A DNA stretch of 64,000 nt from an uncultured Bacteroidia bacterium (lineage in GTDB: Bacteria; Bacteroidota; Bacteroidia; Bacteroidales; F082), in NCBI GenBank assembly GCA_902801625.1, contig CADCJI010000008.1:1-64000 (forward strand), read 5' to 3'. The position numbers were made by a program, and so were the translations under genes. Numbering within the stretch: position 1 is the stretch's first letter; every line of letters begins with the position of its first letter. Positions 1 through 9,621 of this stretch are shown one piece after another. The notes under the pieces are model-generated. The model searched no databases. It was given only the letters and a program-made list of their open reading frames with translations, and was not told the origin of the DNA.

Positions 1-23
1 AGAATTAAGTTGAGACTAAAAGG

Positions 24-52
24 AAAGAGTCCGGTACAATACCGAACTCTTT
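24..52. terminator. Hairpin, possible terminator of a gene to the left
   Basis: AAAGAGTCCGGTA and TACCGAACTCTTT pair around a 3-nt loop with one mismatch. No clear T-run follows on the plus strand; on the minus strand a TTTCCTTTT stretch follows. It could end transcription in either direction. The gene it would serve lies outside the window. Confidence 0.35.
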
Positions 53-126
53 ACCTAAACAATTAATGTTTAACCGTCCAACTTCTGGGGGTCACATCAG
101 ATTGGCGGGATTTTTTTGTTTTTTCC

Positions 127-157
127 TTTGGTTTTTTCAGCATTTTTTCTACTTTTG
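127..157 (+). promoter_or_regulatory. Housekeeping-type promoter for the BRO-N gene
   Basis: TTTG at 127-130, 19 nt, then TACTTTTG at 150-157, matching the Bacteroidota -33/-7 pattern. Transcription should begin near 163-166, which excludes an ATG at 160 and favours the ATG at 181. Confidence 0.65.
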
Positions 158-180
158 CCTTGTATAATTCATTGAACAAA

Positions 181-1083
181 ATGACCCAACAAACAGCTAT
201 AAAACTCTTTGATGAGAAAAAAGTTCGCATCGTTTGGGATGATGTGGAAGAGAAGTATTATTTTTCCATTGTAGATGTAGTGAATGTACTCACAGAACAA
301 CCCACGCCACGCGGAGCCAGTACGTACTGGGCTGTTCTCAAAAAGCGTCTCAAACAGGAAGGTGCTGAGGAGTTGCTTACAAATTGTAAGCAACTGAAAC
401 TCCCTGCCGCAGATGGCAAGAATTACAAAACTGATGTTGCTGATTTAGAGCAGATCTTGCGAATAATCCAGTCTATCCCTTCAAAGAAGGCCGAACCAGT
501 AAAGCAATGGCTCGCTGAAGTGGGTGCTCAGCGCATAGACCAGATGATTGACCCCGAACTGACCTTTCAAATGGCCGTTGAGGACTACCGTCGACAAGGT
601 TACAGCGACCGTTGGATCAACGAGAGGATGCGTTCCATCGAGATGCGTAAAGAGTTGACCGATGAATGGCATCGCTCAGGCATTCACGAGCCCAAGGACT
701 TCGCCATCCTCACCAACATCCTCACCAAGGCGTGGAGTGGTATGACCACAAGAGAGTATAAAAGCTATAAGGGTTTAACCAAAGAGAATTTGCGTGACAA
801 TATGACTAATCTGGAATTAGCCTTGAACACCCTCGCTGAAGTTACCACCACTGAGCTATCACGCCAACGTAATCCTAAAGGGATGGCGCAAACCAGCAAG
901 ACCGCGCAAGAAGGTGGCGAAGTGGCACGCAATGCAAGGGCCGACATCGAAAGTCGCCTTGGCCATTCCGTCGTTTCACACGAGCGTGCCTCCGATTACA
1001 TCAAGCCGATAGAAACACAAGACGCTGATGCGCTGATGTTGCCGGATTCGGATGAATCAAAAGATGAATTATGGAATAATTGA
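181..1083 (+). CDS. BRO-N domain protein, DinD-like
   Basis: A 300-residue protein. The first ~100 residues have the BRO-N (phage antirepressor) pattern, with the core IVWDDVEEKYYFSIVDVV followed by a variable TYWAVLKKRLK segment. The C-terminal half (GMTTREYKSYKGLTKENLRD and the helical stretch after it) resembles the DinD damage-inducible proteins as I remember them. BRO-N proteins bind nucleic acid and occur both in prophages and as free chromosomal genes; no phage gene is visible nearby, so this is probably a stand-alone copy. The start at 181 is chosen because the promoter at 127-157 places transcription initiation downstream of the alternative ATG at 160. Specific function is unknown; an antirepressor-like or damage-response regulatory role is inference. 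Confidence 0.75.
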   Translation: MTQQTAIKLFDEKKVRIVWDDVEEKYYFSIVDVVNVLTEQPTPRGASTYWAVLKKRLKQEGAEELLTNCKQLKLPAADGKNYKTDVADLEQILRIIQSIPSKKAEPVKQWLAEVGAQRIDQMIDPELTFQMAVEDYRRQGYSDRWINERMRSIEMRKELTDEWHRSGIHEPKDFAILTNILTKAWSGMTTREYKSYKGLTKENLRDNMTNLELALNTLAEVTTTELSRQRNPKGMAQTSKTAQEGGEVARNARADIESRLGHSVVSHERASDYIKPIETQDADALMLPDSDESKDELWNN

Positions 1084-1123
1084 GCTGCGAATTCTCAGTT
1101 TTGTATTTACAATTCGAATTAGT

Positions 1124-1711
1124 ATGAGAAAAATTTTCAAGTTTTTGTTAGGATTAGTATTATTAGTAATAATCGGTGCAATAGTATGCTGTATTGTAGG
1201 CTTTTTTTGCCCAAGATTTACATATTTAAATGCTGATAATATAGTAATCACCTTCCTCGGCGTTTTGGCTACCTTTGTTGTAATCAGCAATTTTTCCCAA
1301 GTAGCAGACATTCGGGATAGAACCGAAAAAGAGCTTGATCGGATGCAAAAACAAATGGATTTGAAAGAGCTAGAACAGGAAAAGAAAATCTATAAAGTTC
1401 AAGAGAAAATAGATTCTACAGACAAAGAGTTAATTGAATTGAAACCGCTTTTCGATACACTTATCAGAAAAGAAATGACAAGTATCCTTAATGGTGTAAA
1501 CGGTTGTTTTCGATTTGTCATCAAGGAGTATAGTTTTATTGAAAAAGGATTGCTTATGGTGAAAGTAGAAGTATACAAACGGGAACAAAATGATGACACA
1601 GGCAAAAACTTCATTGTTAACACCAATGAAAAGGAATTGAAGAGTTTTATCGTTGATATTGTCAACAAAACTTATAATGAATTAAAAACAGATACCTTTG
1701 ATTCAAACTAA
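1124..1711 (+). CDS. Small membrane protein with coiled coil, unknown function
   Basis: About 195 residues. Two hydrophobic segments near residues 5-27 and 38-58 form a hairpin in the inner membrane. They are followed by a charged, heptad-like helix (about 65-110, rich in E, K, Q and L) and a soluble C-terminal domain of mixed strands and helices. The frame is open further upstream and overlaps the end of the BRO-N gene, but the ATG at 1124 directly precedes a typical signal-anchor (MRKIFKFLL) and is preferred. I do not recognise the family. Probably co-transcribed with the gene before it, 40 nt upstream. Confidence 0.6.
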   Translation: MRKIFKFLLGLVLLVIIGAIVCCIVGFFCPRFTYLNADNIVITFLGVLATFVVISNFSQVADIRDRTEKELDRMQKQMDLKELEQEKKIYKVQEKIDSTDKELIELKPLFDTLIRKEMTSILNGVNGCFRFVIKEYSFIEKGLLMVKVEVYKREQNDDTGKNFIVNTNEKELKSFIVDIVNKTYNELKTDTFDSN

Positions 1712-1818
1712 TTAGAAAACAAACAATAGCTTGAATTGGTCTCCATTGAAATTGATACAAGGAGGCTACAACATTACAAAAAAAAGTCTAATTCAGATAC
1801 GAGAATTTAAAAAACAAC

Positions 1819-1826
1819 TATCTTTG
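1819..1826 (+). promoter_or_regulatory. -7 element upstream of the exported protein/C10 protease operon
   Basis: TATCTTTG at 1819-1826 fits TAnnTTTG. No convincing TTTG is seen ~19 nt upstream. If used, it gives a 5' leader of about 220 nt containing the palindrome at 1907-1996. The rest of the 345-nt gap 1712-2056 shows nothing else I can name. Confidence 0.45.
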
Positions 1827-1906
1827 CACCAATTCTAAACGAAACAAATATGTAGAACAGAAAACATATACAGAGAAAGCATAAACTGATTTCTTTTTCA
1901 TGGAAA

Positions 1907-1996
1907 GATTTGGCGATTTGACCACAGAGGAATGAGTTGTATGCTCACGCTTGGCGTGGGCTAACTTATTATCGTGTGGTCAAGGTACGCCAAATC
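1907..1996. repeat. Nested palindromic repeat element (REP-like)
   Basis: Outer arms GATTTGGCG..TGACCACA (1907-1926) and TGTGGTCA..CGCCAAATC (1975-1996) pair over nearly 20 bp. Inside sits a second hairpin, CACGC-TTG-GCGTG (1946-1958). The reading frame passing through it (1937 onward) is an accident of the repeat. Similar strings occur between genes of other Bacteroidales, as far as I remember. It lies in the leader of the next gene and could fold in the mRNA. Confidence 0.65.
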
Positions 1997-2056
1997 ACCT
2001 CCATGAAGCGAGAACAGTTAAGTTCACGCTTTTTTATGTCTAAAAACTATATAAAT

Positions 2057-3181
2057 ATGGAGAAAACAATACCCATCATGGCAAAGAAAAAGGCAGTAAT
2101 TGCCTTGTTTGTTCTTGCAAGTTTTCCAAGTATAGCGCAAGACACTATCACTGTTATGGAAAACACATTCAAAATAAAAGGTGGACATGATGAGTCATAT
2201 TATTACGGATTCGCCCAAGGCGACAAAATGATTGTTAAGTTGGAAGAAGTCAATGGCAAAGAAATAAAGGAGTTTGAAATTATTGAGGGTCCTTCAACCT
2301 CGAAATTTATGGACATCAACACTGCCAAGATTACCAAAGAGTTATCGATTCCAAGAAATGCAGTCTATGAATTCCGCATAAAGACCGCTTTCATGGCATC
2401 TCGTACGTGTCGAATGAAATTACTTCGGGTACCTAAAGATGAAGCCACCATCAATTTCAACACGGCTTGGGAATGGAAAACCGTCTATGACACAACCTAC
2501 ATCCCCTATACCATCGATTCAATAACTGGTTATGATACAATCTATTATAAAGAATCCATAACGGAATTGGCTTCGACAGAAACATCAGAAGAAACAGTAT
2601 TGGATGAAAATGCTGTTATTGGAGCACAAATGTCATTAAGTGGCGAAAGTCAATACTATCATAAAAGATTCACTCTACCACAAAACAACTACAGCAAATA
2701 TTGCAAACGCGAAGTCGTTTCTTGGGCTTATTGGATAGGTGTGGGAGATGAAGCCAACAAAGCATGGCGACAAGGAATGAAAGCAGTAAAAGGCTTGGCT
2801 GAAACCGCTGCCGCAACCTATATTACTCCTTTAGGTGCTGCCGCTATTGGCGTGGCATTTGACTGGGCCATGCCAACAACTGGTGATAATGTACAATACA
2901 GTATTGAAAACAGCTTTGGCAATATCATTTCACAAGGCAATTGCATCTCAACAGCAAAAACAGTTTCTGGCTATTACAATCCAGGGAACTATACCATGCA
3001 TCTCTATAATGACAATGTCACGCAAAAAATCAATGTCAAAATTCGGGTCGTTGCTATAATAAAAACCAGTTACTATCACGATGTGCTTTACAACCGTCGA
3101 AGAATCGATGCCCGAAAGGTAACGCTGAACAAAACTCGAATGGAGGTCACTCCAAGACAAATACGAGTCAATTCAAAATAA
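2057..3181 (+). CDS. Exported protein of unknown function
   Basis: About 374 residues from the ATG at 2057; another ATG at 2078 starts directly on the signal peptide (MAKKKAVIALFVLASF, cleavage near SIA-Q). Upstream in-frame ATGs lie in or next to a palindromic repeat and are rejected. The mature protein is mostly beta-like, with a small-residue hydrophobic stretch (about residues 250-285, rich in A and G) that could insert in a membrane or form a loop, and a basic C-terminus. No family recognised. It precedes the C10 protease gene by 30 nt with no promoter between, so the two are likely co-transcribed; a link to the protease as partner or inhibitor is possible, but it does not look like a Spi-type inhibitor. 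Confidence 0.6.
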   Translation: MEKTIPIMAKKKAVIALFVLASFPSIAQDTITVMENTFKIKGGHDESYYYGFAQGDKMIVKLEEVNGKEIKEFEIIEGPSTSKFMDINTAKITKELSIPRNAVYEFRIKTAFMASRTCRMKLLRVPKDEATINFNTAWEWKTVYDTTYIPYTIDSITGYDTIYYKESITELASTETSEETVLDENAVIGAQMSLSGESQYYHKRFTLPQNNYSKYCKREVVSWAYWIGVGDEANKAWRQGMKAVKGLAETAAATYITPLGAAAIGVAFDWAMPTTGDNVQYSIENSFGNIISQGNCISTAKTVSGYYNPGNYTMHLYNDNVTQKINVKIRVVAIIKTSYYHDVLYNRRRIDARKVTLNKTRMEVTPRQIRVNSK

Positions 3182-3211
3182 AAAGCGACAACAAACAAAT
3201 ACACCCATTTT

Positions 3212-6200
3212 ATGAAAAGGAACCTTTTATTATCTTTAATCATTGCTCTGAGTTTGCCCATATTAGGCAACCCCGTTGACGAAAACACAGCCAAACAACT
3301 CGCCCAAAATTTCTGGAAAGAAAACAACATCATGGGCGTGAGAGGCGACAAAGTATTCAAGAAGAAAATGGACGATGCCCGATTTGTGAATGTCGCACCG
3401 CAATGTGGCTATTCCGAGTTCTACATCTTCAATAATGAAGACGGCAAAGGATTTGTCATCATTGCATCAGATGACCGTATTACACCTATTTTGGGTTATT
3501 CCTACGACAACAACTTTGCAGCCGAAAACCTTCCACCCAATCTGAAAGGCTGGCTTGATGGCTATGCCGAGCAGATTCGGATGGCTGTTGAAATGAGAGT
3601 AACTGCTACGGAGGAGATTCGTGCTGAATGGGATTGTTTACGACACGGGAAAAATTTGCCAATAAAGTCGGAAACATCGATAGACCCATTGGTAACTACA
3701 CATTGGAACCAAAACTATCCATACAATATTCAATGTCCAGTAGATCCGAACGCAACTGGTCAAGCTAATGGCCATGCTTGGGCTGGTTGCGTTGCCACTG
3801 CAATGGCACAAATCATGAAGTTCTGGGCTTATCCAGAACATGGGATAGGCTCACATTCATATGTTCCCGAGCGACATCCTGAATACGGTACTCAATATGC
3901 CGATTTCAGCAGTACTACTTATCAATGGTCTTCTATGCCAAATAATAATTCAAATAGTGCAGTAGCTGAACTATTGAAACATTGTGGAGTTAGCGTAGAA
4001 ATGAATTATGGGCCCAGCGGCAGTAGTGCTTCAACAATAGGTAGTTTTCCAAGTGCAGAACAGGCATATAAATCTTTTTTTGATTATAAGACCACTTTAC
4101 ATAGTGATAGCAGAAGTAACTATTATTCAGATACAGAATGGATTAATATACTAAAATCAGAATTAAACTCATATCGACCTATCCATTACAGAGGTGCCAA
4201 CAATGATGGTGGCCATTCATTTATTTGTGACGGATACGACAATTTGAATCAATTCCATTTTAATTGGGGATGGAGTGGTAGCAATGATGGCTATTACTAT
4301 ATCAACACCATATTATATCCAATCAACCAACAAGCAATCATTGGCATAGAACCAAACTACACAACCTATAACTTCGATTTGGTTTATTATAGTACTCCGA
4401 TAATGTCAAATGATGATTATTGGTTCTTTGATGACCTCTCTGTTTATGCCGAAGTATTTAATACTGGTAGTGGCGCATTTAATGGTTATATTGGAGCAGG
4501 TGTATATTATGAAGAGGTTCCTGGTTCTAACGAATATTACTTTCTTGAAATAATGGATTTGTTGAACTTTACCTCAAATCCTTTACCAAGCAATTTCTAT
4601 TGGTGGAACACCTATGAATGTGCAGGAGGCCCGCCATATATCCCTGGTTCTTATCTGATTGCCATGCTCTATAGCATTGATGGCGACTTATGGAATTTCA
4701 TAGACCTTGGCAGTTATGATTATGCTTATTTTGACATCGTCTATTATCAAAACATCGAAAAAAACTCCGATTTTTCAATTCTTACAGGCGACTTTTTGTA
4801 CAATAACGCCGATGCCACAGTCAATGTGGATATTTGGAATACAGGAAGTGAGACTTTTTATGGAAAATTCAGAGTCAATTTAGCCAATTCGGATGGTTCT
4901 TGGGTTCAAAATATTGGAATTTATGAATGTAATGAAGGACTTCCCGCAAATTACCATTACACCAATGGACTTGATTTCACGGGAACAATCACTGCACCTC
5001 CGGGAACTTATCTTATGGAATTAGCTTACCAAGAAGCAGGCTCTTCCAGTTGGTATTATGCTGGTGCTTCAAATTACCAAAATCCAGTTTGGGTATACGT
5101 GGCACCAGAACCCGTTTACGAAGACATTTACGAGCCAAACAATTCCCAAAACCTTGCTTATTCATTCACACCAAGTTTTTCAGGAAACTCGGCTACAGTA
5201 AATACAACGGGTTCAAACCTTCACAATAGTTCCGATGTGGACTATTACAAAATCAACCTCAATGCTGGATATGACTACACAATTACTCCGAGGCTACATG
5301 ATGCCTTTAACAGCGGGAATGGTAACACTTATTCGGTGGACGGTATGTTTGCCTATTCAACAGATGGAGTAAATTGGTCAGAATTTTATGATGATGTAAT
5401 GACAGGCAACTTCTCTATAATAGATGGAGGAACGGTTTATTTCGATGTCATTTCCTACTTTGAGGGTGACATTGGTACTTACTTGTTAAGTGTTGGCATC
5501 ACACGAGCTCAACACACTAATAGTTATACTATCTCGGTATCTGCCAATCCGAGCAATGGAGGCAATGTAACAGGCGGAGGCACATACAACCAAGGCCAGT
5601 CATGCACTGTTAGTGCTACGACCAATTCGGGCTATACTTTTGTCAATTGGACTGAAAACGGAACGCAGGTTTCCACTAACGCCAATTACACTTTCACCGT
5701 CACTAGTAACAGAAATCTCGTCGCCCACTTCACGACACAAGGCTATGTCATTACTGCAATAGCAGACCCAAGTGTGGGAGGTGTCGTAACCGGCAGCGGT
5801 GGTTATAACTATGGTGAAACATGTACGCTAAACGCCACAGCAAACACAGGATACACTTTCCAAAAATGGACCAAAAACGGCACACAGGTTTCCACCAATC
5901 CTACCTATAGTTTCACGGTTACTGAATCCGCCACTTATACAGCACACTTTAACGCACAAAACTATACCGTTACAGTGACTGCCAATCCTAACAACGCTGG
6001 AAGTGTATCGGGCGGAGGTAGTTATACCTATGGGCAAACCTGTACTGTAACCGCTTCATCCAACAATGGTTATGCATTTACGAATTGGACAGAAAACGGA
6101 TCACAGGTTTCTACAAGCGCCAGTTATAGTTTCACGATTACAGGCAATCGGAACTTGGTGGCCAATTTTGTCCAAAACACGCATACCATTCATGCAACCG

Positions 6201-6649
6201 CAGGTGCCAATGGTATCATTACACCTTCGGGAACAATTACGGTGGCACATGGAGCGAGCCAATCCTTCTCCATGATACCTGATTCGGATTACGAGGTTCA
6301 AGAAGTTTATATCGACGGCAATCCAATCGGCGCAATGACTTCATACACATTCACCAATGTGACGGCTGACCATTATATCCATGTCACCTTCACGCATGTG
6401 GATGCCATTAATGAAAACAATTGTTCTACAATATATGTCTACCCCAACCCAACCTCAGGTGAAATCACCCTTGAGGGCGAAGGCATCAACCACGTCCGCA
6501 TCGTGAACGCCTACGGACAGACGGTCTACAACGCCAAAGTCGAAGGCGAGCAAGTCCGCATTGACCTTTCCAATGTTGCCAAGGGCATCTATATGATGCA
6601 CATCGAAGCTGAAGGTGGACAGACGGTGAGGAAGATTGTGGTGGAATAA
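3212..6649 (+). CDS. Secreted C10 (streptopain-type) cysteine protease with InlB-type repeats and T9SS tail
   Basis: 1145 residues. Signal peptide (MKRNLLLSLIIALSLPILG), then a Spi-like propeptide (about 20-130), then a C10 papain-fold protease. Cys193 (in HAWAGCVATAMAQ) and His335 (in GGHSFICDGYD) are the catalytic pair, followed by the FHFNWGWSG motif that supplies the oxyanion and third residue. The middle holds two beta-sandwich/CARDB-like stretches and a pre-peptidase C-terminal-like domain (about 630-770). Three divergent InlB B-repeats follow (ANPSNGGNVTGGGTY and variants, ~75 residues each), then a fourth diverged repeat. The last ~75 residues are a Por secretion tail (VYPNPTSGEITLEG to IVVE), so it should leave the cell by type IX secretion. 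Relatives include SpeB and interpain. A secreted or surface protease is well supported; substrates are unknown. Confidence 0.9.
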   Translation: MKRNLLLSLIIALSLPILGNPVDENTAKQLAQNFWKENNIMGVRGDKVFKKKMDDARFVNVAPQCGYSEFYIFNNEDGKGFVIIASDDRITPILGYSYDNNFAAENLPPNLKGWLDGYAEQIRMAVEMRVTATEEIRAEWDCLRHGKNLPIKSETSIDPLVTTHWNQNYPYNIQCPVDPNATGQANGHAWAGCVATAMAQIMKFWAYPEHGIGSHSYVPERHPEYGTQYADFSSTTYQWSSMPNNNSNSAVAELLKHCGVSVEMNYGPSGSSASTIGSFPSAEQAYKSFFDYKTTLHSDSRSNYYSDTEWINILKSELNSYRPIHYRGANNDGGHSFICDGYDNLNQFHFNWGWSGSNDGYYYINTILYPINQQAIIGIEPNYTTYNFDLVYYSTPIMSNDDYWFFDDLSVYAEVFNTGSGAFNGYIGAGVYYEEVPGSNEYYFLEIMDLLNFTSNPLPSNFYWWNTYECAGGPPYIPGSYLIAMLYSIDGDLWNFIDLGSYDYAYFDIVYYQNIEKNSDFSILTGDFLYNNADATVNVDIWNTGSETFYGKFRVNLANSDGSWVQNIGIYECNEGLPANYHYTNGLDFTGTITAPPGTYLMELAYQEAGSSSWYYAGASNYQNPVWVYVAPEPVYEDIYEPNNSQNLAYSFTPSFSGNSATVNTTGSNLHNSSDVDYYKINLNAGYDYTITPRLHDAFNSGNGNTYSVDGMFAYSTDGVNWSEFYDDVMTGNFSIIDGGTVYFDVISYFEGDIGTYLLSVGITRAQHTNSYTISVSANPSNGGNVTGGGTYNQGQSCTVSATTNSGYTFVNWTENGTQVSTNANYTFTVTSNRNLVAHFTTQGYVITAIADPSVGGVVTGSGGYNYGETCTLNATANTGYTFQKWTKNGTQVSTNPTYSFTVTESATYTAHFNAQNYTVTVTANPNNAGSVSGGGSYTYGQTCTVTASSNNGYAFTNWTENGSQVSTSASYSFTITGNRNLVANFVQNTHTIHATAGANGIITPSGTITVAHGASQSFSMIPDSDYEVQEVYIDGNPIGAMTSYTFTNVTADHYIHVTFTHVDAINENNCSTIYVYPNPTSGEITLEGEGINHVRIVNAYGQTVYNAKVEGEQVRIDLSNVAKGIYMMHIEAEGGQTVRKIVVE

Positions 6650-6673
6650 ACACCAAAAAGTAAAATAACCGAG

Positions 6674-6710
6674 GTGAGGTGACAAAATATTTGCCACCTC
6701 ACTTTTTTTT
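6674..6710 (+). terminator. Rho-independent terminator after the C10 protease
   Basis: GTGAGGTG and CACCTCAC form a perfect 8-bp stem (6674-6681 / 6695-6702) with a 13-nt loop, followed by eight T. The loop carries the TTTG of the next promoter, so the two signals overlap. Confidence 0.8.
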
Positions 6711-6720
6711 CCTATTTTTG
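6690..6720 (+). promoter_or_regulatory. Housekeeping-type promoter for the beta-CASP hydrolase
   Basis: TTTG at 6690-6693, exactly 19 nt, then TATTTTTG at 6713-6720. The -33 box lies inside the terminator hairpin of the previous gene. Confidence 0.75.
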
Positions 6721-6743
6721 GGGTCAAATATTTGCGTTCAACT

Positions 6744-8156
6744 ATGAAAATCAAATTCATCGGTGCAGCCCAAGAAGTGACGGGCAGCAAACACCTCATC
6801 ACCACCGACCATGGCAAGAAAATCCTGTTGGACTGTGGTATGTTCCAAGGTAAAGGCCTCGAGACCGATGCCGCCAACCGTAACATCATGGTCGACCCGA
6901 AGGAAATCGACGCCATCATCCTCACTCACGCCCATATCGACCACTGCGGCCTCATCCCTTACTTCTACAAATTGGGGTTCCGTGGTCAAGTTGTCTGCAC
7001 TAAAGCCACGGAAGACTTGTGTAGCATTATGCTCCCCGACAGCGGTTTCATCCAAGAAAACGATATGGAATGGTTTAACAAGAAACGCCGCAAGCAAGGG
7101 CTTCCTGCCTTGCAACCCATTTATACCGAAAAAGATGCTCGCGCCAGCATGGAGCTGTTCGTCAGCGTGGCCTATAACCGCTATTTTTACATCGACAATA
7201 ATATAAAGGTGAAGTTCAACAACACAGGTCATCTACTTGGCAGCGGTTGTGCCGTCATCGAAATCGACGAGGGTGGCAAGATGACCCGCATTGGATACAC
7301 TGGCGATATCGGCCGCGAATACAACTACCTACTGCGCTCTCCCGAGCCATTCCCACACTGCGACTACCTCATCACAGAGGCTACCTATGGAAACCGGCTC
7401 CACAGCGACCGCACCAATGCTGAGCAGCTACTTTTGGAAGTCATTTACCACACCTGTGTCGAGAAACGTGGCAAGCTCATCATTCCGTCATTTGCCGTCA
7501 GCCGCACGCAAGAGATTGTGTACTTGCTAAATAACTTCTACAACCAAGGCAAATTGCCCGAGAAGATTCCCGTATATGTTGATAGTCCCTTGGCCGTCAA
7601 TGCCACCGAGATTTTCCGTATGCATGTCGACCTTTTCAACGATGATGTGAAAGATGTCATCGAATACGACCCCGACCCCTTTGGCTTCAACGGGCTCACT
7701 TTCGTGCGCGACATCAACCAGTCGAAGGAACTAAATGCCACTAAGCAACCTTGTATCATTATCTCTGCTTCAGGCATGATGGAGGCCGGACGGGTGAAAC
7801 ACCATATTGCCAATAGCATCGAGAGCCCAAACAACAGCATACTTGCCATTGGATACTGCTCTCCTACTACATTAGGAGCCAAACTGTTAGAAAAACCCAC
7901 ACCTGCAAGCATTTCCATTTTTGGCACAGAACACAATGTCAATGCAGAGATTTATGAAATCGATGCCTTCAGTGGCCACGGCGACTACAAGGAAATGATT
8001 CATTACCTGAGTTGCCAAGACCCGACTAAAGTAAAGAAGACTTTCATTGTGCACGGTGATCTTGAAGCCCAACAATATTATCAACGGCAACTCCGCAAAG
8101 AAGGTTGGGACAACATCGTCATACCCGGGCCAGGAGAAGAGTTTGAATTGAAATAA
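6744..8156 (+). CDS. MBL-fold/beta-CASP RNA hydrolase (YSH1-like)
   Basis: 470 residues. The metallo-beta-lactamase metal site is clear: HAHIDH gives His62, His64, Asp66 and His67; further ligands lie in GHLLGSG, in YTGDIGR and in the late HGD. The beta-CASP insertion (PSFAVSRTQEIVYLL, DSPLAVNATEIF, ISASGMMEAGRVKHH) marks the RNA-processing branch related to CPSF73/YSH1. Members cleave or trim RNA in the cytoplasm. The start at 6744 is set by the promoter at 6690-6720; an in-frame start at 6732 would fall on or very near the transcription start. Monocistronic or read through into hisS, which has its own -7 box. Confidence 0.9.
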   Translation: MKIKFIGAAQEVTGSKHLITTDHGKKILLDCGMFQGKGLETDAANRNIMVDPKEIDAIILTHAHIDHCGLIPYFYKLGFRGQVVCTKATEDLCSIMLPDSGFIQENDMEWFNKKRRKQGLPALQPIYTEKDARASMELFVSVAYNRYFYIDNNIKVKFNNTGHLLGSGCAVIEIDEGGKMTRIGYTGDIGREYNYLLRSPEPFPHCDYLITEATYGNRLHSDRTNAEQLLLEVIYHTCVEKRGKLIIPSFAVSRTQEIVYLLNNFYNQGKLPEKIPVYVDSPLAVNATEIFRMHVDLFNDDVKDVIEYDPDPFGFNGLTFVRDINQSKELNATKQPCIIISASGMMEAGRVKHHIANSIESPNNSILAIGYCSPTTLGAKLLEKPTPASISIFGTEHNVNAEIYEIDAFSGHGDYKEMIHYLSCQDPTKVKKTFIVHGDLEAQQYYQRQLRKEGWDNIVIPGPGEEFELK

Positions 8157-8160
8157 TTCG

Positions 8161-8168
8161 TACTTTTG
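8161..8168 (+). promoter_or_regulatory. -7 box for hisS
   Basis: TACTTTTG. The nearest TTTG (8142-8145) is 15 nt upstream, shorter than usual. It places the hisS start at the ATG at 8184. Confidence 0.5.
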
Positions 8169-8183
8169 CAAAAATTTTCAAAA

Positions 8184-9539
8184 ATGGCACAAAAACCCAG
8201 CATTCCCAAAGGCACTCGCGACTTCCTGCCCGAAGTCATGGTGCGCCGCAATTATATCTTCGATACCATTAAGACTGTGTTCAAACGCTTTGGTTTCCAA
8301 CCTATCGAGACGCCCTCGATGGAAAACCTCAGCACCCTTTTGGGCAAATACGGCGAAGAAGGCGACAAACTCCTCTTCCGTGTGCTCAACTCGGGCGACT
8401 TCATGAGTGGCGTGGAACAAAATGGCGAACCACTTGAATCCTTGAAACTAGCTTCAAAAATCACGGAGAAAGGCCTGCGCTACGACCTGACTGTGCCTTT
8501 CGCCCGTTTCGTCACCATGTACCGCGACCAAATCGCTTTCCCCTTCAAGCGTTACCAGATCCAACCCGTTTGGCGGGCCGACCGTCCGCAGAAAGGCCGT
8601 TACCGCGAGTTCTACCAATGCGATGTCGACATCATCGGCAGCGACTCCTTGCTCAACGAAGCCGAATTGGTGCAAATCGTCAATGAGGTGTTCCATGCTT
8701 TGAAAATCAATGTCACGCTGAAGATCAACAACCGCAAAGTATTGGCTGGCATCGCCGAATATATCGGCAAGTCGGATGCTTTGGTCGACATCACCGTGGC
8801 CATTGACAAATTAGACAAGATCGGCATCGACGCCGTCAATGCGGAGCTTGCCGAGAAGGGATTGGAGCAAGTTGCCATCGACAAATTGCAGCCCATCCTC
8901 TTCATGAAAGGCAACACGCGCGAGAAGCTGGCTCAGCTGAAGCCGCTATTAGATAATGAAGTCGGCCAAAAAGGCATCGAAGAACTTGAGACCCTGTTCG
9001 ACTATATCGAAAACATGGAACTCGGTATCGAAACAGAACTCGACCTCACCCTCGCACGCGGTTTGAACTACTACACTGGCGCTATCTTCGAGGTGAAGGC
9101 CAAAGACTTCGCCATTGGCAGCATCTCGGGCGGCGGTCGCTACGACAACCTCACAGGCATCTTCGGCCTGCCCAATGTCTCCGGCGTGGGCATCAGCTTC
9201 GGAGCCGACCGCATTTACGACGTATTGGAAGGCCTCAACCTCTTCCCCGAGACCATGTCGGAAAGCACCAAGATCATCTTCCTCAACTTCGGCAAGAACG
9301 AGGAGAAATACTGTCTGAAATACCTCAACCAAGTGCGCAAACACGGCATCAACGCAGAAATCTATCCCGATGCCGCCAAAATCCAGAAACAGATGAAATA
9401 CGCCGACCAACGCCACATCCCAATTGTCGTCATCGCAGGAGAAAGCGAAATGGCCGAACAGAAATTCACCGTGAAATGGATGAAAGAAGGTAAACAAGAA
9501 ACCGTTGACGCCAACAAATTGGTGGAAACGATATTATAA
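8184..9539 (+). CDS. hisS: Histidine--tRNA ligase
   Basis: 451 residues, normal for the family. Class II aminoacyl-tRNA synthetase: motif 1 around [16 protein letters not shown], motif 2 [14 protein letters not shown], the histidine A loop ([14 protein letters not shown]) and motif 3 region ([10 protein letters not shown]). The C-terminal ~95 residues are the anticodon-binding domain (KIIFLNFG... to VETIL). It charges tRNA-His in the cytoplasm. Start at 8184 ([14 protein letters not shown]); the earlier in-frame ATG at 8166 overlaps the -7 box. The gene is followed by a short spacer and hutH. Confidence 0.95.
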   Translation: MAQKPSIPKGTRDFLPEVMVRRNYIFDTIKTVFKRFGFQPIETPSMENLSTLLGKYGEEGDKLLFRVLNSGDFMSGVEQNGEPLESLKLASKITEKGLRYDLTVPFARFVTMYRDQIAFPFKRYQIQPVWRADRPQKGRYREFYQCDVDIIGSDSLLNEAELVQIVNEVFHALKINVTLKINNRKVLAGIAEYIGKSDALVDITVAIDKLDKIGIDAVNAELAEKGLEQVAIDKLQPILFMKGNTREKLAQLKPLLDNEVGQKGIEELETLFDYIENMELGIETELDLTLARGLNYYTGAIFEVKAKDFAIGSISGGGRYDNLTGIFGLPNVSGVGISFGADRIYDVLEGLNLFPETMSESTKIIFLNFGKNEEKYCLKYLNQVRKHGINAEIYPDAAKIQKQMKYADQRHIPIVVIAGESEMAEQKFTVKWMKEGKQETVDANKLVETIL

Positions 9540-9544
9540 AGCAG

Positions 9545-9558
9545 CGCCCCGAGGGGCG
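9545..9558. repeat. Short GC-rich palindrome between hisS and hutH
   Basis: CGCCCC-GA-GGGGCG lies just after the hisS stop. It could act as a weak terminator or be part of a dispersed repeat; no T-run follows. Confidence 0.4.
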
Positions 9559-9621
9559 ACAGCCAATAAGCAGGCGACGCAAGTCCCTGCATCGACAGAA
9601 ACACAACAAACACATAACAAT

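Noticed and set aside
1937-2056. N-terminal extension of the exported protein
   Set aside because: It is the translation of a palindromic repeat; the signal peptide begins at 2057 or 2078.
9505-9621. N-terminal extension of hutH
   Set aside because: It overlaps hisS and the GC palindrome and is absent from family proteins.
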